From Pseudomonas sp. GM18 (GTDB taxonomy: Bacteria; Pseudomonadota; Gammaproteobacteria; Pseudomonadales; Pseudomonadaceae): a DNA stretch of 36,773 nucleotides. The notes under the pieces were generated by a model that saw only the letters and a program-made list of their open reading frames with translations, was not told the DNA's origin and searched no databases. Within the stretch, counting starts at the first letter, position 1; every line of letters starts with the position of its first letter. Shown here in pieces: positions 19,817 through 30,900 of this stretch. Location of the stretch: contig NZ_AKJT01000002.1 in assembly GCF_000282195.1 (NCBI RefSeq), forward strand, positions 1-36,773, written 5' to 3'. Both the position numbers and the translations under genes were made by a program.

Positions 19817-20398
19817 ATGGGCTTTCGTTTGTCGAAGATTTACACCCGCACCGGCGACAAAGGCGAAACCGGGCTTGGCGACGGTCGCCGGGTGCCCAAG
19901 GACCATCCGCGAATCGAGGCTATTGGCGAAGTCGATACGCTGAACAGCCAGGTGGGCGTGCTGTTGGCCGGATTGGCGGCGCAAAGTGGCGAGTTTCCCG
20001 GGCTTAGTGAAGTGATCGAGGTGTTGGCGCCCTGCCAGCACCGGTTGTTCGACCTCGGTGGCGAACTGGCGATGCCTGCATATCAGGCACTGAACACGGC
20101 AGAAATCGAACGGCTGGAAGCGGCCATTGATGTGTGGAATGAAGAGCTGGGGCCGCTGGAGAATTTCATTCTGCCCGGCGGTTCGGCGCTGATTGCCCAG
20201 GCCCACGTGTGCCGCAGCCTGGCGCGCAGTGCCGAACGCCGCTGTCAGCAGTTGAATGCGATTGAACCGTTGGCCGGGGTTGGCCTGGCGTATATCAATC
20301 GGTTGTCGGATTTGTTGTTTGTGGCGGCGCGGTTGATTGCCAGGCGACAGGGGATTGCCGAGATTCTTTGGCAAGCGGCGGCGAAACCTTCCAACTGA
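19817..20398 (+). CDS. Cob(I)alamin adenosyltransferase, PduO type
   Basis: 193-residue ATP:cob(I)alamin adenosyltransferase, which makes adenosylcobalamin. The ATP-binding N-terminus KIYTRTGDKGETGLGDG (about 7-23), the EAIGEVDTLNSQVG helix, and the C-terminal RSLARSAERRCQQL and YINRLSDLLFVAAR helices are all present. It belongs to the PduO/MMAB class, not the CobA class that sits in cobalamin gene clusters. It begins two bases after the kinase stop, so translation is probably coupled. Its stop overlaps the REP repeat by two bases. Confidence 0.94.
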   Translation: MGFRLSKIYTRTGDKGETGLGDGRRVPKDHPRIEAIGEVDTLNSQVGVLLAGLAAQSGEFPGLSEVIEVLAPCQHRLFDLGGELAMPAYQALNTAEIERLEAAIDVWNEELGPLENFILPGGSALIAQAHVCRSLARSAERRCQQLNAIEPLAGVGLAYINRLSDLLFVAARLIARRQGIAEILWQAAAKPSN

Positions 20399-20503
20399 TC
20401 GTTCCCACGCTCCGCGTGGGAATGCCTCCCCGGACGCTCTGCGTCCGATCTTGGGACGCGGAGCGTCCCTTGCTAAATTCCCACGCGGAGCGTGGGAACG
20501 ATC
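20397..20503. repeat. REP-type palindrome cluster (GTTCCCACGCTCCGCGTGGG)
   Basis: Two perfect 27-base inverted copies (20397-20423 and 20477-20503), each itself a palindrome. Between them lie two more short palindromes (GGACGCTCTGCGTCC and GGGACGCGGAGCGTCCC). The element fills the whole gap between two converging genes. Repeats with this core are common in Pseudomonas genomes (from memory). It may act as an mRNA end or terminator for both genes. Confidence 0.88.
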
Positions 20504-20508
20504 AGGTG

Positions 20509-21453
20509 CTAGGCCTCAGGCCAGAATGCCCGAATCCCCGCCACACCCTGCGCCCCCGCCTCCCAGGCTTTCTGCCGCTCTGCCGGGCCAACACCACCCA
20601 GCAAAAACACCGGTTTGCTGAAGCCTTCGATCAGGGTCGACGCCTGTTCCCAACCCAATGGCTGAGCATCCGGGTGCGTCTGGGTCGGTTGCACCGGCGA
20701 CAGGGTCACAAAGTCCACGCCCATCTGCTCGGCCAACGCCAGTTCTTCAGCGTTGTGGCAGGACGCCGCCAACCAGCGCGACGCCGGTAGCGGTCGGCCG
20801 GCCGCCGCGTACTTGCGCAACTGCGCGGCAGTGATATGCCAACCGGCGGACGGGAAGTCCCCCAGCCATTCAAACGGCCCCTTGATCATCAACTGCGCCT
20901 TGCCGGCACACAGCCCCGCCGCGTCCACCGCCAGATCGCGGTATTGCGGGTCGTAGCCGTTGGGTGCACGCAACTGAATCAGCTTGATGCCGCCAGCGAT
21001 GGCTTTCTGGATACCGCGCAGCAAGGCCGGGGTTTCCAGACCGTCCGGGGTGATCAGGTATTCGCCGGGCAAGCGTGCTGCAGCGACGATCGGTTGGTTG
21101 GCGGCCGGAAATTCGTAGTCCAGCAGCTCCCGCGCGGTCACCCAGGCCAAAGGCTGACCTTCGGCACCATGGGGTTCGCCGGTAAACGCCGAGACTTCCC
21201 AGACATCCAGCAACACCTGCTTGTCCGGGTAGTCGTGGCGAACCTTTATCATCGGTCGCGCGGTATTGACCACGATGCCCAACTCTTCGTGAAGCTCGCG
21301 GGCCAGGGCGGTTTCGACGGATTCGTTATCCTCGACCTTGCCACCGGGGAACTCCCACAAGCCGCCCTGATGCTGAGTGTCGGCACGCCGGGCGATGAGG
21401 ATCTTGCCGTTGCTATCGCGGATCACCGCAGCGGCCACGTGTACTCGTTTCAC
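20509..21453 (-). CDS. Nudix hydrolase (MutT) fused to a degenerate ThiE-like domain
   Basis: 314-residue two-domain protein. Residues about 1-130 are a MutT Nudix domain: the Nudix box is GGKVEDNESVETALARELHE then ELGI, and WEFPGG precedes it, fitting 8-oxo-dGTP hydrolysis. Residues about 135-314 resemble thiamine-phosphate synthase (LIQLR, ASCHN, LSPVQPT, LLGGV). Key ThiE positions differ: QLREK reads QLRAPN, the metal-binding Asp pair site reads KGPFEW, and the TxTK loop reads TQTHP. The second half is thus unlikely to make thiamine phosphate. The GTG start at 21453 overlaps the gst stop (GTGA) and has a GGAGGAGG ribosome site; a 17-codon upstream extension is Gly-rich read-through of gst. 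Confidence 0.9.
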   Translation of the reverse strand: MKRVHVAAAVIRDSNGKILIARRADTQHQGGLWEFPGGKVEDNESVETALARELHEELGIVVNTARPMIKVRHDYPDKQVLLDVWEVSAFTGEPHGAEGQPLAWVTARELLDYEFPAANQPIVAAARLPGEYLITPDGLETPALLRGIQKAIAGGIKLIQLRAPNGYDPQYRDLAVDAAGLCAGKAQLMIKGPFEWLGDFPSAGWHITAAQLRKYAAAGRPLPASRWLAASCHNAEELALAEQMGVDFVTLSPVQPTQTHPDAQPLGWEQASTLIEGFSKPVFLLGGVGPAERQKAWEAGAQGVAGIRAFWPEA

Positions 21454-22082
21454 TGACCCACCTCCTCCAGACCCGCCTTCTGCCAGGCCTTGAAAGCTGG
21501 CCATTGGTAAAGGGTTTCGACGTAGTCTGCATCGACCTCGGGCAGCTTCACTTGATAGGTGCGCAGGCGGACGGCGATCGGTGCGAAAAACGCATCGGCC
21601 AGGGTCGCGCCACCGAACAGGTACGGGCCGGCTTCAGTCGAGGCCGCACGACATTCAGCCCACAACGCCAGCATGCGCTCGATCTCGGCCTGCACGTCAG
21701 GCGGAGTCGGCGACAGCGGCGCATTGTGGCTCAGGTCGAACGGCATGTTGCCGCGCATGGCGAAGAAACCGCTGTGCATCTGCGCGCAGGCCGAACGTGC
21801 CTGGGCACGGGCGGCGGTGTCTTTGGGCCAGAGGCCGGCGTCGGGGAATTGCTCGGCCAGGTACTCGGCAATCGCCAACGAATCGGCGATGGTGCCGTGT
21901 TCGCTTTTCAGCAGCGGGACTTTCCCGGTCGGCGAATGCTTGAGCACGCGCGCGCGGGTGTCCGGCTGGTTCAGCTTGATCAGTTCTTCGGTGTAGGACG
22001 CGCCAGTCAGGTCGAGGGCCAGCGCGGCGCGCAGGGACCAGGAAGAATGCAGTTTGTCGCCGATGATCAGGTGGAGGCTCAT
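21450..22082 (-). CDS. Glutathione S-transferase family protein
   Basis: 210-residue cytosolic GST-fold protein. The N-terminal thioredoxin-like domain begins MSLHLIIGDKLHSSWSLRAA, where a Ser in HSSWS is the likely glutathione-activating residue. GKVPLL has the cis-Pro, and SDSLAIAEYL-type sequence (ADSLAIAEYLAEQFP) binds the gamma-glutamyl group. A helical C-terminal domain follows (FAPIAVRLRTY). The substrate is unknown. The frame is open 28 codons further upstream but those codons lie in a repeat region. It overlaps the MutT start by four bases and is co-transcribed with it. Confidence 0.9.
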   Translation of the reverse strand: MSLHLIIGDKLHSSWSLRAALALDLTGASYTEELIKLNQPDTRARVLKHSPTGKVPLLKSEHGTIADSLAIAEYLAEQFPDAGLWPKDTAARAQARSACAQMHSGFFAMRGNMPFDLSHNAPLSPTPPDVQAEIERMLALWAECRAASTEAGPYLFGGATLADAFFAPIAVRLRTYQVKLPEVDADYVETLYQWPAFKAWQKAGLEEVGQ

Positions 22083-22140
22083 GTTCGGGCGCCTTTTGGT
22101 AAGAGTACAAGCCAGATTTTTTAGCGTCTGGTGGTCCGTC

Positions 22141-22197
22141 TTCGCGGGCAAGTCGGACCGCCGCACCGCTCGCTCCTACAGGAGCGAGGCTTTTTTT
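22141..22197 (+). repeat. REP-type repeat with terminator-like hairpin
   Basis: The TTCGCGGGCAAGTCGGACCG...CGCTCCTACA segment resembles the common Pseudomonas REP. Its right end forms an 8-bp stem (22169-22176 with 22181-22188) followed by GC and seven T on the plus strand. The T-run points toward the argJ 3' end, so it would act against plus-strand transcripts rather than terminate argJ. Confidence 0.65.
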
Positions 22198-22198
22198 C

Positions 22199-23416
22199 TT
22201 ACGTACGGTACTCGGCGTTGATCTTCACGTATTCGTGGGACAGGTCGGTGGTCCAGATGGTTTCGCTGCAATCGCCGCGACCCAGCTCGATGCGGATGGT
22301 GATCTCTTCCTGCTGCATCACCGCCGCGCCCTGGGCTTCGGTGTAGGTGGCAGCGCGCGCGCCACGGCTGGCGATGCACACCTCGCCAAGGAATACGTCG
22401 ATCTTGCTCACGTCCAGGTTTGGCACACCGGCACGGCCCACGGCGGCCAGGATGCGGCCCCAGTTCGGATCGGAGGCGAACAGCGCAGTCTTGATCAGCG
22501 GCGAGTGGGCCACGGTGTAACCGACGTCCAGGCATTCCTGATGATTGCCGCCGCCGTTGACTTCAACGGTGACGAACTTGGTCGCGCCTTCGCCGTCGCG
22601 CACGATGGCCTGGGCCACGTCCATGCACACTTCGAATACGGCCTGCTTCAGCTTGGCGAACAGTTCACCACTGGCGGAGGTGATTTCCGGCAGCGCTGCC
22701 TGACCGGTGGCGATCAGCATGCAGCAGTCGTTGGTCGAGGTGTCGCCGTCGATGGTGATGCGGTTGAACGACTTGTTGGCGCCGTCCAGCAACAGGTTTT
22801 GCAGCACCTCTCGGGAGACTTTGGCGTCGGTGGCGATGTAACCGAGCATGGTCGCCATGTTCGGGCGAATCATGCCCGCGCCTTTGCTGATGCCGGTGAC
22901 GGTGATGATCACGCCGTCATGCTGGAACTGACGGCTGGCGCCCTTGGGCAGGGTGTCGGTGGTCATGATGCCGGTGGCGGCGGCTTCCCAGTTGTTCACC
23001 GACAGGTCATCGAGGGCCGCTTGCAACGCGCCTTCGATTTTCTCGACCGGCAGCGGTTCGCCGATTACACCGGTGGAGTACGGCAGCACCAGGCTGGCAT
23101 CAACGCCGGTCAGCTCAGCCAGCTTGGCGCAGGTGCGCTCAGCGGCCACCAGGCCAGGTTCGCCGGTACCGGCGTTGGCATTGCCGGTGTTGGTCAGCAA
23201 GTAACGTACCGGGCCTTGCACGCGTTGCTTGGCCAGGATCACGGGAGCGGCGCAAAAGGCGTTCAGGGTGAACACGCCCGCCACTGTGGAACCTTCGGCA
23301 CAGCGCATGACCACGACATCCTTGCGCCCCGGGCGCTTGATACCGGCCGAGGCGATACCGAGTTCAAAACCGGCAACCGGGTGCAACGTTGGCAAAGGAC
23401 CAAGACCAACAGCCAT
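22199..23416 (-). CDS. argJ: Bifunctional glutamate N-acetyltransferase / ornithine acetyltransferase ArgJ
   Basis: 405-residue enzyme of arginine synthesis that recycles the acetyl group from N-acetylornithine to glutamate. It is made as a precursor and cuts itself before the nucleophile Thr189 in [14 protein letters not shown], giving alpha and beta chains. Other conserved parts are NTGNANAGTG (about 76-84), the KGAGMIRPN lead-in and the [15 protein letters not shown] motif near the C-terminus. Whether it is bifunctional or monofunctional cannot be told from motifs. The ATG at 23416 has AAGGAG 7 bases upstream; the frame extends another 21 codons without support. It follows secA after a terminator. 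Confidence 0.95.
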   Translation of the reverse strand: MAVGLGPLPTLHPVAGFELGIASAGIKRPGRKDVVVMRCAEGSTVAGVFTLNAFCAAPVILAKQRVQGPVRYLLTNTGNANAGTGEPGLVAAERTCAKLAELTGVDASLVLPYSTGVIGEPLPVEKIEGALQAALDDLSVNNWEAAATGIMTTDTLPKGASRQFQHDGVIITVTGISKGAGMIRPNMATMLGYIATDAKVSREVLQNLLLDGANKSFNRITIDGDTSTNDCCMLIATGQAALPEITSASGELFAKLKQAVFEVCMDVAQAIVRDGEGATKFVTVEVNGGGNHQECLDVGYTVAHSPLIKTALFASDPNWGRILAAVGRAGVPNLDVSKIDVFLGEVCIASRGARAATYTEAQGAAVMQQEEITIRIELGRGDCSETIWTTDLSHEYVKINAEYRT

Positions 23417-23473
23417 GAATGCGCTCCTTAAAAATGTTGTCTGCACCGTCATTGCGATGGACGGTGGTTTAAA

Positions 23474-23510
23474 TGGCAAAACGCCGCGACGGCATAAGCC
23501 GGTCGCGGCG
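23474..23510 (-). terminator. Rho-independent terminator after secA
   Basis: On the minus strand a stem of CGCCGCGAC with GTCGCGGCG (23502-23510 with 23482-23490), extended by a short inner GGC/GCC pair, is followed by TTTTGCCATTT. It lies about 30 bases beyond the secA stop. Confidence 0.78.
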
Positions 23511-23537
23511 CGGGTATTTCAGCGTTTGAAACGGGTT

Positions 23538-26273
<2,736 letters not shown>

Positions 26274-26580
26274 ATCGGCAGGATCTTCCACACTAAAGGG
26301 ATGGAGGGCGGCCCCGTGAGTCGCCCGTGCAGCCCTCATGGCCGCATGCGAACGAGCATTCTACCCGGAAACGATGGTGAGGAAAGTGGCGTTATTCCAC
26401 GATGCATGCACTGCGCTGTGACGGGGCTCACTTAAAATAAGGGCTTTTTGCTGAACTTCAACCCATCGAGGGTACAAGTTACTCGTTGATTTAATGGGTA
26501 AAGCGCTCGTAAAGCAATGGGTCGGGGTCAGCGGGTGCTTTCTGTTACCATGGCCGTTCTGTTACTTCAGGTGTTCGATC
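26274..26580. other. 307-base divergent region between secA and dciA
   Basis: Holds the secA leader and both promoters. A palindromic TGCATGCA lies near 26,404. The secA promoter candidate is at 26434-26461. For dciA, TTGATT (about 26,484) is a possible -35 box but no good -10 goes with it. No protein-coding signal was seen in either direction. Confidence 0.5.
26434..26461 (-). promoter_or_regulatory. Predicted sigma-70 promoter for secA
   Basis: On the minus strand TTGAAG (26456-26461) is separated by 16 bases from TATTTT (26434-26439). The resulting leader would be about 150 bases. Confidence 0.4.
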
Positions 26581-27036
26581 ATGGCATTTCGCCCTCTCAC
26601 GGCCAGAGCACCCGCCGTTCTGCTTCGCGAAGCCAAACCGCTGAAAGCCATCTTTGGCCACGCTCAACGCCTGGGTCATTTACAACGTCTGGTGGAAAGC
26701 CAGCTGCAACCGGCCGCCCGCGAGCATTGCCATGTGGCGTCGTGGCGCGAAGGCAGTTTATTGCTGATTGTCACCGACGGCCACTGGGCCACCCGCCTGC
26801 GCTACCAGCAAAAGCGTCTGCAACGCCAGTTACAGCTGTTCGACGAGTTCGCCAGCCTGACGCGGATTCTGTTCAAGGTGCAGCCACCGACCGTTCAGCA
26901 AGGAGCGGCTGGGCATACCATGGATTTGTCGACGGATGCGGCGGCGACCATTCAGGCGACGGCTGACGGGATCAGCGATCCGAATTTAAGGGCCGCGCTG
27001 GAGCGCCTTGCGGCGCACGCCAAACCCAAGGCATGA
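26581..27036 (+). CDS. dciA: DUF721 protein DciA, replicative helicase loader
   Basis: 151-residue DUF721 protein. The N-terminal domain has the family pattern: an opening helix, then LVESQLQPAAREHCHVASWR, EGSLLLIVTDGHWATRLRY and LQLFDEF. The C-terminus is variable and probably flexible. DciA loads the DnaB helicase at the origin in bacteria without DnaC, including Pseudomonas, where the P. aeruginosa protein was tested directly (from memory). The ATG at 26581 is preferred; an upstream extension to 26494 is Trp/Phe-rich and lacks support. Being divergent from secA is the usual arrangement in Pseudomonas. Confidence 0.9.
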   Translation: MAFRPLTARAPAVLLREAKPLKAIFGHAQRLGHLQRLVESQLQPAAREHCHVASWREGSLLLIVTDGHWATRLRYQQKRLQRQLQLFDEFASLTRILFKVQPPTVQQGAAGHTMDLSTDAAATIQATADGISDPNLRAALERLAAHAKPKA

Positions 27037-27048
27037 CATAGAACCCAT

Positions 27049-27076
27049 GCGGGAGCAGGCTCGCTCCCACATTTTG
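27049..27076. repeat. Single REP-type palindrome
   Basis: GCGGGAGCAGGCTCGCTCCCAC (27049-27070) forms a short GGGAGC/GCTCCC hairpin followed by ATTTTG. It sits between the ends of dciA and the converging HerA-like gene and resembles the commonest Pseudomonas REP family. Confidence 0.7.
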
Positions 27077-27088
27077 ATTGCCCACTTG

Positions 27089-28576
27089 TCAGCGGCGTTT
27101 GCTACCACCGAGCAATGACCCCATCAACCCGCGCACCAATTGTCGGCCCAACTGGTTTGCCGCCTGTCGCATCGCCGATTTAAGCGCCTGTCCTGCCGCC
27201 GTACCGAGGAATTCCCCGGCCTGTTCGGTGAAACTCGGCTCTTCGGGTGCAGGTTTGCCCGGCGCGGTTTCAGGCTCCGGCGCCAACCCCTTGCGTCCCA
27301 TCAGCACTTCATAAGCCGATTCGCGATCGACCGGTTTGTCATATCGCCCTTTAAACGGCGAACCGGCAATCAGCACGGTGCGTTCGGTCTCGGTCAGCGG
27401 CCCGATCCGCGATTGCGGCGGTGCGACCAATACACGCTGGACCATCCCCGGCGTGCCCTTGTCCTGCAAGGTGCCGACCAACGCCTCGCCGATGCCCAGT
27501 TCAGTCAACACCGACAAGGCGTCAAATGCCGGGTTCGGCCGGAAGCCCTCGGCCACTGCACGCAGGGATTTCTGCTCTTTGGCGGTAAACGCGCGCAAGC
27601 CATGCTGAACACGCAGGCCCAACTGAGCCAGCACATCATCCGGCAAGTCGCCCGGCGATTGGGTGACGAAATACACGCCCACGCCTTTCGAACGGATCAG
27701 ACGGACAACCTGTTCCAGGCGATCCTGCAACGCCTTGGGCGTACCGGCAAACAACAAGTGCGCCTCGTCGAAAAACAGCGCCAGCAACGGTTTCTCGGCA
27801 TCACCGCGCTCCGGCAGTTGCTCGAACAATTCGGCCAGCAACCACAGCAGGAACGTCGCATAGACCTTCGGCGCTTCGTGCACCAGACGGCTGGCGTCGA
27901 GCAAGTGGATGCGCCCGCGACCGTCCATCGCCGGTTGCAAAATATCTTCCAGTTGCAGTGCCGGCTCGCCGAACAATGCCTCAGCGCCCTGCTGTTCCAG
28001 CGTCGCCAAACGGCGCAGCAGTGCCTGGCTGGAACCGGTGGTCATCAGCGCCGCGTCATCGCCCAGCAATTCGGGGTTATCCCGCAGGTGATTGAGCAGC
28101 GCCTTCAAATCTTTCAGATCCAGCAGCAACAGCCCTTCGCGGTCGGCCACCTTGAATGCGGCATAAAGTGCCGATTGCTGACTGTCGGTCAGCTCCAGCA
28201 GGCTGCCGAGCAGCAACGGTCCCATTTCGCTCAAGGTGGTGCGCAATGGATGACCGGACTGACCGTGAATGTCCCACAGGGTCACCGGATACGCCTGAGG
28301 CTTATGGTTCAGCCAGGGCATGCCGGCGATCCGCTCCGCGACCTTGCCTTGAGGGTTGCCGGCGGCGCCCAGGCCACACAAGTCGCCTTTGATGTCCGCC
28401 GCGAACACGGCCACGCCTGCATCGCTGAACGCTTCGGCCAGGCGCTGCAACGTGACGGTTTTACCGGTCCCGGTAGCGCCCGCTACCAAACCGTGACGGT
28501 TCGCCAGGCGCATGGCCTGGGCGATTGGCTGGCCCGCGAGGTCAGCGCCGATAACGAGTTGCGATGAGTCAGGCAT
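27089..28576 (-). CDS. HerA-like ATPase of the YjgR/DUF853 family
   Basis: 495-residue P-loop ATPase. Walker A is GATGTGKT (near residue 33-40 of this start), Walker B is LALFFDEAHLLF, and downstream come YFVTQSPGDLPDDVLAQLG and a C-terminal SPFKGRYDKPVDRESAYEVL. The last 65 residues are Pro/Glu-rich and then Gly/Ala/Arg-rich (LMGSLLGGSKRR), probably not folded with the ATPase. The family is annotated as a bipolar DNA helicase by likeness to archaeal HerA, but the job of YjgR in bacteria is unknown. No NurA-like nuclease is next to it. ATG at 28576 has GGTGAC in front; the alternative GTG at 28609 lacks a ribosome site and runs into the sigma-28 promoter match. Confidence 0.88.
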   Translation of the reverse strand: MPDSSQLVIGADLAGQPIAQAMRLANRHGLVAGATGTGKTVTLQRLAEAFSDAGVAVFAADIKGDLCGLGAAGNPQGKVAERIAGMPWLNHKPQAYPVTLWDIHGQSGHPLRTTLSEMGPLLLGSLLELTDSQQSALYAAFKVADREGLLLLDLKDLKALLNHLRDNPELLGDDAALMTTGSSQALLRRLATLEQQGAEALFGEPALQLEDILQPAMDGRGRIHLLDASRLVHEAPKVYATFLLWLLAELFEQLPERGDAEKPLLALFFDEAHLLFAGTPKALQDRLEQVVRLIRSKGVGVYFVTQSPGDLPDDVLAQLGLRVQHGLRAFTAKEQKSLRAVAEGFRPNPAFDALSVLTELGIGEALVGTLQDKGTPGMVQRVLVAPPQSRIGPLTETERTVLIAGSPFKGRYDKPVDRESAYEVLMGRKGLAPEPETAPGKPAPEEPSFTEQAGEFLGTAAGQALKSAMRQAANQLGRQLVRGLMGSLLGGSKRR

Positions 28577-28591
28577 TTTGTCACCAATGGT

Positions 28592-28618
28592 TAATCTTTG
28601 ATCCTTCACGGCCGATAA
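28592..28618 (+). promoter_or_regulatory. Predicted sigma-28 (FliA) promoter for the chemoreceptor gene
   Basis: TAATCTTT (28592-28599) is separated by exactly 11 bases from GCCGATAA (28611-28618). The -10 half is identical to the FliA consensus and the -35 half matches 6 of 8 positions of TAAAGTTT. It points at the chemoreceptor, whose ATG is about 130 bases downstream. Confidence 0.7.
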
Positions 28619-28694
28619 AAAAGACTGAAAAGCGTCGGTAATCCCCCTAAGGAGAGGACGGAAATATCAGCTTGATTTCAACACTGCCCATTTT

Positions 28695-28716
28695 GCGTGC
28701 CTTTATAAAAGCACGC
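28695..28716. promoter_or_regulatory. 22-base near-perfect palindrome in the chemoreceptor leader
   Basis: GCGTGC-CTTTATAAAA-GCACGC pairs at 10 of 11 positions around an ATAT-like centre. It may be an operator or, if the sigma-28 start is right, an RNA hairpin in the 5' leader; a TATAAA at its centre could also be a second -10 box. Confidence 0.4.
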
Positions 28717-28750
28717 CCTGGACATTAAGACCTTAGCGGAACCACAAGCC

Positions 28751-30640
28751 ATGAACAAAAACCTGCGCTTCAGCCATAAAATACTGCTTGCCGCCGCCCT
28801 GATCGTAATCGCCGCATTCGCCTCGTTCACGCTGTACAACGACTATTTGCAGCGTAATGCGATACGCCGCGACCTGGACAACTACCTGAAAGAAATGGGT
28901 AACGTCACCGCCAAAAACATTCAGACCTGGCTGGCGGGTCGTAGCCTGTTGATCGAAAACCTGTCACAGACCGTTGCCCTGAACGCCGAGACGGATAACG
29001 TCGCCAAACTGCTGGAACAGAAGGCTGTCACATCGACCTTCATGGGCGCCTACCTGGGCAACAAGGATGGCACCTTCATCATCCACCCTGACAGCAAGTT
29101 GCCCGACGGCTATGACCCTCGCGTCCGCCCTTGGTACAAGAGCGCGCAAAGCACCAGCGGTTCTGCCTTGACCGAACCTTATATCGACCTGGCGTCTGGC
29201 CAGTTGGTGATTTCCATCGTCGACAGCGTCCTCAAGGACGGTCAGAACATCGGCGTGGTCGGCGGCGACCTGAGCCTGCAAGTAATCACCGACAGCCTCA
29301 ACGCGCTGGATTTCGACGGCATGGGCTATGCGTTCCTGGTCAGCGCCGACGGCAAGATCCTGGTTCACCCGGACAAAGCGCTGGCGATGAAAAACCTCAA
29401 GGACGTCTACCCACAAGACACACCCGTCATCGGTAATAAGCCGAGCGAGATCGAAGTTGACGGCAAAACCCGCATCGTGACCTTCACCCCGATCAAGGGT
29501 CTGTCCTCGGTCAACTGGTACATCGGCCTGTCAGTAGATAAAGACAAAGCCTTCTCCAGGCTCAGCGAATTCCGCGCTTCGGCGATCATCGCGACCGTGA
29601 TTGCCGTGGCCATCATCATCGCCCTGCTCGGCATGCTGATCCGCCTGCTGATCCAGCCGCTGCACGTCATGACCCGCGCCATGGAAGACATCGCCGACGG
29701 CGAAGGCGACCTGACCAAACGCCTGACCATCCAGAATCAGGACGAATTCGGCATCCTAGGCAAGGCGTTCAACCGTTTCGTGGAACGGATTCACACGTCG
29801 ATCCGCGAAGTGTCCTCGGCCACCGGCCAGGTCAACGAAGTGGCCTTGCGGGTGGTGGCGGCCTCGAACTCGTCGATGTTCAATTCCGACCAACAAGCTT
29901 CGCGCACCAGCAGCGTCGCCGCGGCCATCAACCAGCTCGGCGCCGCCGCTCAGGAAATCGCCCGTAACGCAGCCCAAGCGTCGAATCAGGCCAGCGATGC
30001 CCGCAGCCTGGCCGAAGACGGCCAGCAAGTGGTGGATCGCAGCATTGCGGCGATGAATCAGCTGTCGAGCATGCTCAGCGCTTCGAGCACCAACATCGAA
30101 TCGCTGAACAGCAAAACCGTAAACATCGGGCAGATTCTCGAAGTGATCACCAGCATCTCCCAGCAAACCAACCTGCTGGCGCTCAACGCAGCCATCGAAG
30201 CGGCGCGGGCCGGTGAAGCCGGGCGCGGTTTTGCCGTGGTGGCCGACGAGGTGCGCAACCTGGCGCACCGCACGCAGGAATCGGCGCAACAGGTGCAGAC
30301 CATGATCGAGGAGCTGCAAGTCGGCGCGCGCGAATCCGTCAGCACCATGAGCGACAGCCAGCGCCACAGCCAGGACAGCGTGGAAATCGCCAACCTGGCC
30401 GGCGAGCGTCTGAACAGCGTGACGTTGCGCATCGGCGAAATCGACAGCATGAACCAGTCGGTGGCCACGGCGACCGAGGAACAGACGGCGGTGGTCGAGT
30501 CGATCAACGTCGACATCACCGAGATCAACACGCTGAACCAGGAAGGCGTGGAAAACCTGCAATCGACCTTGCGGGCGTGCTCGGACCTTGAGCAACAGGC
30601 TTCGCGATTGAAGCAGTTGGTGGGTAGTTTCCGTATTTAG
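28751..30640 (+). CDS. Methyl-accepting chemotaxis protein, PctA-type amino-acid receptor
   Basis: 629-residue chemoreceptor: helix 1 (about 11-31), a periplasmic dCache domain (about 32-275), helix 2 (about 277-300), HAMP (about 301-353) and a cytoplasmic signalling domain with the hairpin tip [19 protein letters not shown] and [15 protein letters not shown]. The membrane-distal pocket has Tyr121, Arg126, Trp128, Tyr129, Tyr144, Asp146 and Asp173, which is the amino-acid-binding set known from PctA of P. aeruginosa at the same residue numbers as I recall them. The likely ligands are therefore L-amino acids. No CheB/R tail pentapeptide is present. A sigma-28 promoter match precedes it, and no strong ribosome site was seen. 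Confidence 0.95.
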   Translation: MNKNLRFSHKILLAAALIVIAAFASFTLYNDYLQRNAIRRDLDNYLKEMGNVTAKNIQTWLAGRSLLIENLSQTVALNAETDNVAKLLEQKAVTSTFMGAYLGNKDGTFIIHPDSKLPDGYDPRVRPWYKSAQSTSGSALTEPYIDLASGQLVISIVDSVLKDGQNIGVVGGDLSLQVITDSLNALDFDGMGYAFLVSADGKILVHPDKALAMKNLKDVYPQDTPVIGNKPSEIEVDGKTRIVTFTPIKGLSSVNWYIGLSVDKDKAFSRLSEFRASAIIATVIAVAIIIALLGMLIRLLIQPLHVMTRAMEDIADGEGDLTKRLTIQNQDEFGILGKAFNRFVERIHTSIREVSSATGQVNEVALRVVAASNSSMFNSDQQASRTSSVAAAINQLGAAAQEIARNAAQASNQASDARSLAEDGQQVVDRSIAAMNQLSSMLSASSTNIESLNSKTVNIGQILEVITSISQQTNLLALNAAIEAARAGEAGRGFAVVADEVRNLAHRTQESAQQVQTMIEELQVGARESVSTMSDSQRHSQDSVEIANLAGERLNSVTLRIGEIDSMNQSVATATEEQTAVVESINVDITEINTLNQEGVENLQSTLRACSDLEQQASRLKQLVGSFRI

Positions 30641-30657
30641 TGTCTGATCACCGACAC

Positions 30658-30805
30658 TGTGGCGAGGGAGCTTGCTCCCGCTGGGTCGCGAAGCGACCCC
30701 AAAATCGGGATTGAAGGTGTGCCAGATTGAACACACCGGCTGATTTTACGACTGCTTCGCAGCCGAGCGGGACGGTGCGGCGTTCCGACAAGCTCCCTCG
30801 CCACA
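30658..30805. repeat. REPIN-type inverted pair (TGTGGCGAGGGAGCTTG)
   Basis: A perfect 17-base arm (30658-30674) is repeated inverted at 30789-30805. The interior carries further palindromes (GGGTCGCGAAGCGACCC; CTGCTTCGCAG). This matches a common paired REP in fluorescent Pseudomonas (from memory). It separates the chemoreceptor from the glycosyltransferase operon and may end the chemoreceptor transcript. Confidence 0.85.
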
Positions 30806-30900
30806 CAACTGTCCAAAGCCCTTGGCTTCGCCGCAAAACCCCAACCGAACATCTATCCTTCATATAGGTCAACCAAAGGGAGAACAACGGACCCGGAGGG

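Noticed and set aside
26274..26339. secM-like or extended N-terminus before secA
   Set aside because: The extension is short, lacks a stall motif and family likeness.
30840..30900. Pho box upstream of the glycosyltransferase
   Set aside because: CTTCATATAGGTCA is only loosely like CTGTCAT repeats; too weak to report.
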